42,787 nucleotides of DNA from Candidatus Bathycorpusculum hydrogenotrophicum (GCA_009783705.1 WRCX01000011.1:1-42787); one strand, 5' to 3'; shown: positions 8,736-17,580, numbered from the stretch's first letter. Translations and numbers: made by a program. Notes: generated by a model from the letters alone, not told the origin.

Positions 8736-9497
8736 TTAGGTGGTCATTTTTTTGAGTGATTGGAGGCACCAGTAGAATATGATGATGGACATAATGCTGA
8801 TTATGATAAAGCCTAGGGGTATGTTGATGCTTTGAAAGTTTCCGACAAAGAGGTCGCGGGTTGCGTTTACGCCGTATGAGAAGGGATTGATTTTTGCGAG
8901 GTATTGCAGCCAGAGGGGGGCAAGTGCTAGGGGGAGAAATATGCCGGATAGAAGTGAGACTGGGAGGGTTATGGTGTTTAGGGTGGGTGCTAGGGCGTCT
9001 TTGACTTTGTAGATAAGCGCAAAGGAGTAGGAGAGGCAGGCCATGATGGCGCCTATTAGGACATAGAGGACTAGGGATAAGGCAAAGCCGGCGGGGTTTA
9101 GGGTTAGTCCAAAGGGGAGGGCGACCAGTGTTATTAGTATGCACTGAGCAAGCAAGACAACTACGTCGCGTAGGACTTTGCCAAGTATGATGGCTGAGCG
9201 GCTCACTGGGGTGACGAGGTAGCGTTGAATGACGCCTGAGCGGATTTCATCGATTAGAGGAAAGCCTACAAATGCGCAGCCGAAAATTGCTTGCATGACC
9301 AAAAGTCCGGGGATGAAAACGTTTGCAGTGTTTCCATCAGTAAACCCTGGAACACTTCCCAATCCGCCCAGCAACGGCATGTACAAAATAAGATACATCA
9401 AAGGCTGGAACATGTTTATGAAGATAAATATGGGACTTTTGAGGCTGTGAATCATATTTGCGCTAAACATCAGGCGTACGTCATGGAGTAACTTCAT
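8736..9497 (-). CDS. ABC-2 type transporter permease (DrrB-like)
   Basis: The 253-residue protein has the six-helix ABC-2 permease layout, with hydrophobic segments spread from about residue 24 to 245. It includes the conserved loop around residues 80-95 (IRSGVIQRYLVTPVSRSA) that contacts the ATPase. The family exports drugs, lipids or polysaccharide precursors as a homodimer with a cytoplasmic ATPase. Its ATG overlaps the stop of the ATPase gene by 4 bp, so the two are translationally coupled. The substrate cannot be told from sequence. Stop is TAA. Confidence 0.85.
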   Translation of the reverse strand: MKLLHDVRLMFSANMIHSLKSPIFIFINMFQPLMYLILYMPLLGGLGSVPGFTDGNTANVFIPGLLVMQAIFGCAFVGFPLIDEIRSGVIQRYLVTPVSRSAIILGKVLRDVVVLLAQCILITLVALPFGLTLNPAGFALSLVLYVLIGAIMACLSYSFALIYKVKDALAPTLNTITLPVSLLSGIFLPLALAPLWLQYLAKINPFSYGVNATRDLFVGNFQSINIPLGFIIISIMSIIIFYWCLQSLKKMTT

Positions 9498-10480
9498 TGT
9501 TTTTCACCGTCTTCGCGCATTGAGCGTCCAGTATATTTTAAGAACACATCATCTAAACTGGGCCGGGCAAGGGTCACACTATGAACGGGTAAATCGGAAC
9601 CATCCAATAAGCGTAGCAGATCGGGCAGTGTTTTTTCGCCATCCTTTAGGGTAAGATAAACCGAGTTCTCACTCACTTGGAGGCGCTCCAGCTTTACATG
9701 GGTGGTTAGCAATTCTTCAGCTTTATGGACAACCTCAGGGGAGGTAAAACTAAAAACGATGGTGTCGCCGCCTACGGAGCGTTTTAACTCATCAGGGGTG
9801 CCTTGGGCTATAATTTGGCCATGATCAATAATGGCGATGGTATCACAGAGTTTGTCTGCTTCATCCATGTACTGGGTTGTTAGCAGTATGGTAACGCCGT
9901 CGTCTTTGAGTTTTTGTATCTCAACCCAAAGATAGGCCCGGCTCTGGGGATCAAGCCCTGTTGTGGGCTCATCAAGTAAGAGCAATTTAGGGTGATGAAT
10001 CATCCCCAAAGCGATATCTAAACGCCGCTTCTGTCCACCGGAATAAGTGGATGCAGGGCGATCGATGTAGCTAGTCATTTGAAAGCGCTGAGAAAATTCG
10101 GCGGCGGAGCGTTTAGCAGTTGTTGCGTCTATGCCAAAGAGTTGGGCTTGGAGAACCAAATTCTCTGTTCCACTAAACGCTAAATTTGCTCCTCCGGCTT
10201 GGCTTACAAAGCCTACGTTTTGGCGAATTTTATCGGACTGTTTAACTAAATCATAACCTAGAACGGTTGCTTCTCCTCCGCTGGGACGCAGAAGGGTTGA
10301 GAGCATTTTTTGAGTGGTTGATTTTCCAGCACCATTTGGACCCAGAAACCCAAAAATTTGTCCCCGCTTAACAACTAAATCCACTCCTCGAACAGCTTCC
10401 ACTTGGCGTTTCTTACCGCGTTCCTTTAAAACAAAAGTTTTTTGCAACTGTTTAATCTCAATAACACAATCACTATTCAT
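9494..10480 (-). CDS. ABC transporter ATP-binding protein (DrrA/ABC-2 exporter type)
   Basis: The protein of 328 residues carries Walker A (GPNGAGKST, 47-55), the Q-loop, the signature YSGGQKRRLDIA, Walker B (LLLLDEPTTGLD) and the switch histidine region. A C-terminal extension of about 90 residues is typical of DrrA-type ATPases. I start it at the ATG at 10478-10480, not at the frame opening at 10585, because homology begins there, GAGG lies about 7 nt upstream, and a TATA-like box is centred 25 nt upstream. It powers the permease encoded by the overlapping next gene. Confidence 0.9.
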   Translation of the reverse strand: MNSDCVIEIKQLQKTFVLKERGKKRQVEAVRGVDLVVKRGQIFGFLGPNGAGKSTTQKMLSTLLRPSGGEATVLGYDLVKQSDKIRQNVGFVSQAGGANLAFSGTENLVLQAQLFGIDATTAKRSAAEFSQRFQMTSYIDRPASTYSGGQKRRLDIALGMIHHPKLLLLDEPTTGLDPQSRAYLWVEIQKLKDDGVTILLTTQYMDEADKLCDTIAIIDHGQIIAQGTPDELKRSVGGDTIVFSFTSPEVVHKAEELLTTHVKLERLQVSENSVYLTLKDGEKTLPDLLRLLDGSDLPVHSVTLARPSLDDVFLKYTGRSMREDGEKQ

Positions 10481-10500
10481 AAGGCGACCTCGCCTCAGCG

Positions 10501-10509
10501 CTATATAAG
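10501..10509 (-). promoter_or_regulatory. TATA-like box before the ABC exporter operon
   Basis: The minus strand reads CTTATATAG here, centred about 25 nt before the ATG of the ATPase gene. In archaea the TATA box lies about 26 nt before the transcription start. The message would then begin almost at the start codon, yet a Shine-Dalgarno-like GAGG lies in between. The distance is seen; promoter activity is inferred. Confidence 0.4.
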
Positions 10510-10593
10510 ACTTCAGCACCCCAAGACAAGATAAGATCCTAACACAACAACCAAATTTAATTACCAACCACAACAAACAAAACAAAACAAGAC

Positions 10594-12762
10594 CTATGAG
10601 GGAGAATCGGGGTTGTTTTTACAGAAGCCCAGAAGTCTGTTTTGGCTACCAAGGGTTGGGTCTATTTCGATGGTTGCCATCTCGGGGTGGTCGGGTTCAA
10701 ATTTTGCAGATTTTGCCACTATGGTGGCTTTCCATTCAGTGAGTTTGTCTTTTAGTTTATCTGCATCGATTTGGTTGGGGACTATAAAGATTGTTGGGAA
10801 GCCCATTTGTTTGTTGCGTCTATAGTTGTTCTCTAGGCGGTCCCAGTGTTTTTGTGGGTAGCTCTCTACTTCAACTGCAAAGCTGTGTTTGTAGTTCCAG
10901 CAGTTGGGGTCGATGTGGCCTTTGCCTTTTGGGGTGGGGATTGGCAGGGTGGGGGTGATGTAGAGATCGGCTATGCTTGCATCTGTTTGGCCTGTGTCTA
11001 TGGTTACGATCCAGCCGTTTTGCCAGTACTTTTTTTGTTGGGTTATGATGGTTTGTATGTGTTTAACTCCGCCTGCTTTTTCTCCTCTAAAGGTGCTATC
11101 GAGAAGCCGCCTAGCAACTTCATCGTCGGCTATGGCTAAACTCCATATGCGCAGGTGTTCGGGTTTGTTTGGGTCGGTTTTGGGGTTGTTGTTAGGTGTT
11201 GTTTGATTTTTGGGGTTTGTTTGGTCTCTATAGGTTAGCCAGGCGTTGCGTTTGAGGTTGTCGATGGTGAGGTTTTTTAGGGCATTGGTTAGTTCGGCTT
11301 CGGTTAGGGCGTAGGCTTTGGGTTGAGTGTGGTTGTATAGGAGTTGTTTGCGCAGGGTTTCTTCATCGGTTGTGCCGCCGAATAAGCGCAGGGTTAGCAG
11401 GACTAGCCACTCAGCGGGGGTTATGGGCCAGTCTAGAAAGGTTTGGGGGGTGGTTTGGTTTTTTGTTTGGCCCATAAGGGTTGTGGGGTCGATTTTGTGT
11501 CCGTATTTTTGGAGGCTGTGCTTGATTATGTGCTCGGGGTTGGTGGGTCCGGTTTTGTGGTCTATGGTTTGGAGGACTTGGTATTCGCGGTTGCCTTGGA
11601 AGGGGGTGGAGACAAAGAAGTGGTGACGGGGCAGATTCATCAGGGTTTGATATCCGTATTTTTTGGGGTAGAATTTTTCAAGGGTTTTGGCGGTGTCTGC
11701 TCCGACTTGAAAAGAGATTATGGTTTCGCATGTTTGGGTGATGGCTTCTTGGATGTCTTTGCGATATTGTTCGAGGTATTGGCTGGCTAGGGTCAGATAT
11801 ACATGGAATTTTCGCAGTGATTGGAGGGTTTCGGGGATGCTTTTGGTGGTGTATCGGTAGGCTTCATCGATATATACAAAGAAGGGTGTACGGTCTTTTT
11901 CGGGGGTGTCTTCGCGTGACATGGCGGCGAGGTAGGTGCTAGATAGGATGAGGCTACCTACAAAGTTGGCTATATCGGTTGTGATGCGGCCCTCGGGGAG
12001 ATCGACTATGATGAATTTTTGTTGATCCATGGCGTCTCGGAAGTTTAAGCCGTTTTTCTCGCCCATAAAGAGAGGTAAAATTATGCGTTCCTGAACTAGG
12101 CGGTAGAGTTTAGTTAGAACTGCTATGGAGGCGTCTTTGGGCATTTTTTGGTATTGGTTTTCCCAAAAGAGTTTGACATTTGGGTCTTTGCAACTGCTAA
12201 GCAGGGTTTCTCTGAATTTGGAATCAACTAATAATTTGTAGAGATCGGGGAGTTTGGCGTTTTCTTTTTCTAGGAGCAGGTAGAGGGCGTTTAGCAGGAT
12301 CATGTCTAGGCGGGGGCCCCAGTAGCGTTCATAGATTTTTTCTAGGGTGTCCATGAACATGCGGGCGACTATGTCGCGAAGGGTGGGATCAGGTGAGTCT
12401 AAAAAGTTGATTTGGACGACTTGGTGGTTGTATTTAGTTTCAAAGGCTGACCAGGGATTGATATAGATTACTTTGTCCCATTTTTCAGCTGGGATATGGG
12501 ATAGGATGAGGGGTGTGAGGTCGTGGTGGGAGTCTAGGACTAAGAAGCCTTCGTTGGCGTCGATGTGTTGTTTTATTAGGGAGAGCAAGAAGCGGGTTTT
12601 ACCTGAGCCGGGAAAGCCCATAACCAGCAGGTGTATACGGTCAGAGCCATAGATACCGCGCTGTAATTTTTTTCCAATCACGGGATCCGTCTCGGCGTCA
12701 ATACCCAATATGTGGAGACGGGCGCGATTTAGCTCATCTGGAGTTGGTTGTGGTTTAGTCAT
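10594..12762 (-). CDS. VirD4/TraG-like coupling ATPase
   Basis: The protein of 722 residues has Walker A GFPGSGKT (49-56) and a Walker B-like FFVYIDEAYRY. The context around them (ASQYLEQ, ETIISFQVGADTA) is of the VirD4/TraG/TraD coupling-ATPase type. A C-terminal region from about residue 450 (PITPAEWLVLLTLRLFGG onward) looks like a winged-helix or restriction-like appendage and is not typical of VirD4. No N-terminal membrane helix is visible, unlike classical VirD4. Start at the ATG at 12760-12762 is favoured by GCGAGG 8 nt upstream. Coupling proteins feed DNA or protein to a VirB4-powered channel; the VirB4-like gene lies downstream on the same strand. Stop is TAG. Confidence 0.8.
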   Translation of the reverse strand: MTKPQPTPDELNRARLHILGIDAETDPVIGKKLQRGIYGSDRIHLLVMGFPGSGKTRFLLSLIKQHIDANEGFLVLDSHHDLTPLILSHIPAEKWDKVIYINPWSAFETKYNHQVVQINFLDSPDPTLRDIVARMFMDTLEKIYERYWGPRLDMILLNALYLLLEKENAKLPDLYKLLVDSKFRETLLSSCKDPNVKLFWENQYQKMPKDASIAVLTKLYRLVQERIILPLFMGEKNGLNFRDAMDQQKFIIVDLPEGRITTDIANFVGSLILSSTYLAAMSREDTPEKDRTPFFVYIDEAYRYTTKSIPETLQSLRKFHVYLTLASQYLEQYRKDIQEAITQTCETIISFQVGADTAKTLEKFYPKKYGYQTLMNLPRHHFFVSTPFQGNREYQVLQTIDHKTGPTNPEHIIKHSLQKYGHKIDPTTLMGQTKNQTTPQTFLDWPITPAEWLVLLTLRLFGGTTDEETLRKQLLYNHTQPKAYALTEAELTNALKNLTIDNLKRNAWLTYRDQTNPKNQTTPNNNPKTDPNKPEHLRIWSLAIADDEVARRLLDSTFRGEKAGGVKHIQTIITQQKKYWQNGWIVTIDTGQTDASIADLYITPTLPIPTPKGKGHIDPNCWNYKHSFAVEVESYPQKHWDRLENNYRRNKQMGFPTIFIVPNQIDADKLKDKLTEWKATIVAKSAKFEPDHPEMATIEIDPTLGSQNRLLGFCKNNPDSPS

Positions 12763-12780
12763 TGTAAGCCTCGCTTGGCA

Positions 12781-12790
12781 GATAATATAA
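12781..12790 (-). promoter_or_regulatory. TATA-like box before the VirD4-like gene
   Basis: The minus strand reads TTATATTATC, centred about 24 nt before the chosen ATG. The spacing resembles that of the ABC operon box. Confidence 0.35.
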
Positions 12791-13451
12791 TCTGTTTTAA
12801 AAAGCAAAACCACAGGTTAGGTCAACTCAAAAAATGGATCGGCACATTTTTTGGTGTGTAGTGCAGAGGGGTTAGTTTGTTGTTGGTTTGTGGGTTGTTT
12901 GGTTATGGTTTATAGGGAGGTATGGGGTGAGACTGTTCCTACTCAGCTATCGTTATGCGCAATTTGGACATAACATTCGGTATTTGGAGTGTGTACTCCG
13001 AATTTTTTGTTTGACAGCATCACAGGCACTCTTCACCCAACTGGGTTAGTGGATATAATAATTTAAATGTTACTTAAGATATAACAAATCTCAAACTATT
13101 TTGGCTCACAAATGAATCATACACGACCCCAAACCAACATAAATATCAAAAAAAAACCACACACCAACCAAACACGCCAACAGACAGGAACCACCACACA
13201 GCTCAGTTATAAAAAAGAGAAAAATACGAAAAAGAAACCCGTTCCAGAACAATATCAGCATGCTATAGGGATTCGAACCTCACCTTCCGCATCATCAGTT
13301 CAACAGTTCCAGTGACAATCAAGTTTGTTGGATCAAAACCAGAAGCATCACTGACAAGAAAGAGGCATATTGCTAAAGCCGCCTCTTACAGAGCCGCCGC
13401 AACAACTTTTTATGTGTTACTACGGAGAAATAGCGTAAGGGAAGGCTTGCG
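12791..13451. other. Non-coding spacer between the VirD4-like gene and the SIR2-STAND gene
   Basis: This stretch divides two oppositely oriented genes and should hold both promoters. A 67-codon frame at 13112-13315 is low-complexity (Asn, Thr, Lys, Gln) and has no motif, so I do not call it. The spacer also holds an orphan hairpin with a T-run near 12982-13009. A tRNA T-arm-like string lies on the minus strand near 13266-13285. Confidence 0.4.
12982..13009 (+). terminator. Hairpin with T-run, no plus-strand gene before it
   Basis: ATTTGGAGT and ACTCCGAAT form a nine-pair stem with one G-T wobble around a GTGT loop. Six T residues follow directly. The shape is that of an intrinsic terminator reading to the right. 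No plus-strand coding region precedes it in the window, so it could end a small RNA or be left from a lost gene. Confidence 0.4.
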
Positions 13452-16400
13452 ATGCATTTAACATTTGAAGACATAATGAACGATGATGCAGACAACATCG
13501 AGATTTATCGCAATATTCTTAAACGATATAAAGACAGGGGACTTGTGCCGTTCGTCGGTGCGGGATTATCTGTTCCCGCCGGGTTCCCGTCCTGGAGAGC
13601 CTTTTTGGATATTGAAAAGGATGATCCGTCCGATCCGCTAGATGTTGCTTCAGAACTATCCACTAAACGTGGCGGCGAACATCTTTTCCAAATAGATGTT
13701 GCAAACGCCTTTGGCGGCAAATTTTTACCGGCCGATTGGAACCGCCGTGCGAGCCGGGTTCAAAATGAAGCGATCGGTTTGCTACCTAAACTCTTTAGAG
13801 GTGTTGTAATCACAACAAACTTTGACAGATTATTAGAGCACCTCTATAGCGGTGCAGTTGTTGCCCACCCAGGTGAATATAGTAAGCTCAACCGTGCTGT
13901 ACAAATGGGAACATCTGCGATTTTAAAGCTTCATGGTTGTGTACTCAAACCAGACAGCATCATTTTAACACGTGAATCATATAGCCAAGCATATCCAGAT
14001 ACAGACAAAAAAACAGATTTCATTATAGCATTAGAAAAAATTCTTACTAACCAAACGGTGCTTTTCCTAGGATGTAGTCTCAAAGACGACCATACATTAA
14101 AACAATGGGCAAAAATGCTTACACAACCAGAGGGTGAAGGCATAGAGCATTTTGCAATAGTTAATTGCACAAAAACTGAAATGCCAAAAAAACGTGCCGA
14201 TTTGGGGGAGATGAATATTTTCCCCATCTTGTATAACCATATCAGAACGGATGATGATGATAAAGAAAATCATGATGCCGTTCGAATTATTTTAGAGAGA
14301 CTCTACAGAGACACTAATGGTGGTCAACCGTTAAACAACCTTCCTCCAAAGAACCCCTACTTTACAGGTCGAGAGAACCAACTCGAGGGACTGCAAAAGA
14401 CATTTGATGATATGCATGCAATACGGGTTGTTAGTGGTTTGGGGGGTGTGGGTAAAACTCAGACTGTGTTGGAGTATGCTCATAGGCATTTAGATGGCTA
14501 TGGTGATGGGGTTTGGTGGTTGAATGCTGAGAGTGAGCTGGATCTGATGCAGGGTTGTCGGGAGGTTTTGATAAAAGTTGGCGTGCTTGATGAGGTAAAA
14601 GCATCGGATATAAAACCTGATGAGTTGCTTAATCGTTGGCAGTATTGGTTGGGTGAGCATAGAAAGCGTCTGCTTATTTTTGATAATGCCGAGAGTGAGA
14701 TAGTTGTAGAGCGGTATATGTCAAAAAAGTATTGTGGTCATGTGTTGTTGACTACGCGTGATGCTAGTTGGGGTGGTGAACCTACTATGGGTTTGCCTTT
14801 GATGTCTGAGTCGGAAGCTGTGGAGTTTTTATTGAAACGCACTGGGCGAAAAGAACAACAACATACTTGGGCTGGAGTGGAGGATGTGGCGAAGCGGCTT
14901 GGCTATTTGCCCCTTGCACTTGAACAAGCCGCCGCATACATGCGAAATGTCGAGTGGTCATTTTCTGGATACTTGGATATGCTATCAGGGCATGGTTTAA
15001 GTACCCTTGATAAAGACTATGCAAAGCCAGATGAAAAATATTACAAAAAAATCGTGACAACAACGTGGCAAATTTCGTTTGATAAAATTAAAAGGGAAAA
15101 CAATATTGTCAGCGAGTTGTTTAATGTATTTGCGTATGTGGATTCAAATAATATACCGCTTGAGGTTTTTGTAGAACATCAAGAATTGATGTTTTTTGTA
15201 GATTTACAAAAAATAGATAAATTGTGTATTGTTGATGCGGTTGCTTTGTTGTTGCGTTATTCACTTATTGAGCGAGAGGGCAAAGACGATTACTTAATCA
15301 ACATACATCGGCTTGTGCAAGAGATTGTGCGGGATATACACAAAAATTATGCGGATACATCTTATGTAACATGTTGTTTTAAAGTTCTGTATAAAGCAGT
15401 ACCTAAAAATTATGATAGTGAACGGGGAACACGGCCTTTATTTGAACGAGTTGCGAAACATGCTTTGGCAGCGACTAAATATTATGAAAACACTTGCGAC
15501 AATAATGCTACACAGAAAATTGTTGGTGAGGCATATCATTTTGTAGGATTAGGATACATAGAGACCACGCAATTTAGTACAGCTATAGATGTGTATAATA
15601 GTGCTGCAACGGTATTCGAAAAAGTCTGGGGCAAAGAACAGCCCGAAACCGCATCTATCTACGGCAACATTGCATACACCTATGAACAGCAGGGAAAATT
15701 TGATGAAGCATTAAAGTGGTATATGAAAGCTCTATCTATAAAAGAGTGGATGCTGGGCAAAAAGCACCAAAGCACCGCAATAACCTACAACAACATCGCA
15801 AACGTATACCAACATCAGGGTAATTATTCTATGGCAACTGAGTGGTATGAGAAAGCTCTAGCCGCCAAAGAGGAGGCATTTGGTAAAGAACACCCAAACA
15901 CAGCAATAACCTACAACAACATCGCAATCACACACAGTATACAGGGTGATTATGACAAGGCATTGGAATGGTATGACAAGGCTCTAACAATTCTCAAAAG
16001 AAAGCCAGGTAAAGAACACACCGAAACCGCAAATACATACACCAACATCGCACTAGTTTATTCTGAACAGGGGCGGTATGTTGAGGCATTGGAGTTGTGT
16101 GATAAGGCTCTAACAATTTGTGAGAGTGTGTTAGGTAAAGAACACCCAAACATAGCAATAAAATACGGCAGCATCGCATACGTCTACAAACAACAGGGAA
16201 GATTTGATGAAGCATTAAAGTGGTATAGTAAGGCTCTAACAATTTTTGAAAAGACATTAGGTAAAGAACACCCCGAAACCGCAGCCACATATTGCGGTAT
16301 CGCAAACCTTTATGAACAGCAAGGAAAATATTTTGATGCTGTGGGTGTGTATGAGGAAGTTAAAGCTATCTATGAAAAAGTGTTTGGTGAAAAACACCAA

Positions 16401-16460
16401 CTCACTGTATCCGTACAGGTTCACATAGCAAGGGTTATTGATAAGGTGAGGAGTTGTTAA
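13452..16460 (+). CDS. SIR2-STAND NTPase with kinesin-light-chain TPR repeats (defence-like)
   Basis: The 1002-residue protein has three parts. Residues ~25-285 form a SIR2-like NADase domain with GAGLS (36-40), TTNFD (121-125) and the catalytic-histidine motif LKLHG (His161). Residues ~300-640 form an NB-ARC/STAND module with Walker A GLGGVGKT (329-336), Walker B RLLIFDN (406-412), LTTRD and GYLPLALEQ (484-492). Residues ~690-1000 hold kinesin-light-chain-type TPR units of 42 residues with GKEHPxTA signatures. SIR2-STAND proteins in bacteria (Avs5-like and related) sense phage proteins through the repeats, oligomerise and deplete NAD+. That role is inferred here. All key catalytic residues are present. 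Homology starts near the chosen ATG. A TPR gene follows after a 100-bp gap. Confidence 0.85.
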   Translation: MHLTFEDIMNDDADNIEIYRNILKRYKDRGLVPFVGAGLSVPAGFPSWRAFLDIEKDDPSDPLDVASELSTKRGGEHLFQIDVANAFGGKFLPADWNRRASRVQNEAIGLLPKLFRGVVITTNFDRLLEHLYSGAVVAHPGEYSKLNRAVQMGTSAILKLHGCVLKPDSIILTRESYSQAYPDTDKKTDFIIALEKILTNQTVLFLGCSLKDDHTLKQWAKMLTQPEGEGIEHFAIVNCTKTEMPKKRADLGEMNIFPILYNHIRTDDDDKENHDAVRIILERLYRDTNGGQPLNNLPPKNPYFTGRENQLEGLQKTFDDMHAIRVVSGLGGVGKTQTVLEYAHRHLDGYGDGVWWLNAESELDLMQGCREVLIKVGVLDEVKASDIKPDELLNRWQYWLGEHRKRLLIFDNAESEIVVERYMSKKYCGHVLLTTRDASWGGEPTMGLPLMSESEAVEFLLKRTGRKEQQHTWAGVEDVAKRLGYLPLALEQAAAYMRNVEWSFSGYLDMLSGHGLSTLDKDYAKPDEKYYKKIVTTTWQISFDKIKRENNIVSELFNVFAYVDSNNIPLEVFVEHQELMFFVDLQKIDKLCIVDAVALLLRYSLIEREGKDDYLINIHRLVQEIVRDIHKNYADTSYVTCCFKVLYKAVPKNYDSERGTRPLFERVAKHALAATKYYENTCDNNATQKIVGEAYHFVGLGYIETTQFSTAIDVYNSAATVFEKVWGKEQPETASIYGNIAYTYEQQGKFDEALKWYMKALSIKEWMLGKKHQSTAITYNNIANVYQHQGNYSMATEWYEKALAAKEEAFGKEHPNTAITYNNIAITHSIQGDYDKALEWYDKALTILKRKPGKEHTETANTYTNIALVYSEQGRYVEALELCDKALTICESVLGKEHPNIAIKYGSIAYVYKQQGRFDEALKWYSKALTIFEKTLGKEHPETAATYCGIANLYEQQGKYFDAVGVYEEVKAIYEKVFGEKHQLTVSVQVHIARVIDKVRSC
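15630..16440 (+). repeat. Tandem 126-bp TPR-coding units
   Basis: The codons for the G-K-E/K-H/Q-P signature begin at 15630, 15756, 15882, 16008, 16134, 16260 and 16386, an exact 126-bp period over seven units. Each unit encodes one 42-residue kinesin-light-chain-type TPR. Sequence divergence between units is moderate, and none carries an indel. Confidence 0.8.
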
Positions 16461-16559
16461 GTACAGAACAACCTACGATGCAACCACACACAACATCACA
16501 AACACACACCTTACACATGGTGATTAGAACAAGACTCCAACTATAAAGGAGAGAAGAGA

Positions 16560-17402
16560 GTGAGTAAAAATCAGTTCAAGTTCGACCCCAACATGGCTGA
16601 GGCTTATGCTCGCGGACTCAAAGCAGAGCGAGAACGGTTGTTAAATACAGAACAACCCTACTCCGCAACCACACACAACAACATCGCAAACACATACTAT
16701 ATGGAGGGCGATTTTTTTAAGGCTTTGGAGTGGTATAAAAAGGCTCTTACAATCTGTGAGAGCGAGTTGGGTACAGAACACACACTTACAGCAACCACAT
16801 ACAACAATGTCGCAAACACGTTTATGCAGCAAAGTAGGCATGCTGAGGCTTTGGAGGGGTATAATAAGGCACTAACTATTCGTGAAAGTGTGTTGGGTAA
16901 AAAACACCCCGACACAGCAACCACATACAGCAAAATCGCAATCACATATAACAACCTAACAGACACCCATTGTTCTAAGGGGGAATATGTTGAGGCTTTA
17001 GAGTGGGGTAACAAAGCCATAGCAATCCATGAGAAAGTTTTGGTTGAAAAATACCCACACGCCGTAGTAGATACTTATCGTAAAATTGCAGGTATCTATT
17101 ATCATCAGGGGATGTTTGTTGAGGCTTTAGAGTGGGGTAACAAAGCCATAGCAATCCATGAGAAAGTTTTGGGTAAAGAGCACCCAAACACTGCGGGTAC
17201 TTACTATGATACTGCAGACATCTATAAACAACAAGAAAAGTTTGATGATGCATTAAAATATTATAGTAAGGCTCTGACAATTTTTGAGAAGACAATAGGT
17301 AAAGAACACTCAAACACCGTAGCCGCATACAACAACATTGAAGAAGTACGCAAACAGTTGGCAATACAAAAAAAAGGTAAAAAACGATTTTTTAATTGGT
17401 AA
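16560..17402 (+). CDS. TPR-repeat protein (kinesin-light-chain type), partner or offshoot of the STAND gene
   Basis: The 280-residue protein starts at GTG with AAAGGAGAG about 6 nt upstream. After about 25 residues it consists of five to six TPR units of the same type as the preceding gene (ALEWYKKALTICE, GKEHPNTA). Two units carry insertions of seven and one residue against the 42-residue period. About 55 bp are identical between 16991-17044 and 17119-17173, so duplication is recent. There is no catalytic domain, signal peptide or membrane helix. It probably forms a protein-binding scaffold. Co-orientation and repeat kinship link it to the SIR2-STAND gene. Its origin as a split-off repeat array is discussed in the findings. 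Confidence 0.8.
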   Translation: MSKNQFKFDPNMAEAYARGLKAERERLLNTEQPYSATTHNNIANTYYMEGDFFKALEWYKKALTICESELGTEHTLTATTYNNVANTFMQQSRHAEALEGYNKALTIRESVLGKKHPDTATTYSKIAITYNNLTDTHCSKGEYVEALEWGNKAIAIHEKVLVEKYPHAVVDTYRKIAGIYYHQGMFVEALEWGNKAIAIHEKVLGKEHPNTAGTYYDTADIYKQQEKFDDALKYYSKALTIFEKTIGKEHSNTVAAYNNIEEVRKQLAIQKKGKKRFFNW

Positions 17403-17580
17403 TAAATACAAGTAGCTACAACCATCTGAAGCGGAAACAGAATTAAGTGCTGTTGCAAATGTTCCACCAAACAACACAAACCAACCCGCCAGACAACAAC
17501 TCGCCCAACCCAACAACAAAACCAAAATCCAAGCCTGTTAGAGCTTTATAGAACCCCAGACATATTGGTACGGTGATATT

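Noticed and set aside
10561-10596. Read-through extension of the VirD4-like protein past its TAG
   Set aside because: The extension is only ten residues of Cys/Phe/Val and ends at TAA. It adds no recognisable part.
13112-13315. 67-codon plus-strand frame before the SIR2-STAND gene
   Set aside because: Low-complexity Asn/Thr/Lys composition that follows from A/C-rich DNA, and it overlaps the tRNA-like string.
13255-13330. A complete tRNA gene on the minus strand
   Set aside because: Only the T-arm-like part is convincing. The T-stem has a mismatch and no anticodon or D-arm can be folded at proper spacing.
15630-17300. CRISPR-like array
   Set aside because: The regular 126-bp period is protein-coding TPR DNA with diverged units and no spacers. 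No CRISPR repeats were seen elsewhere in the window.
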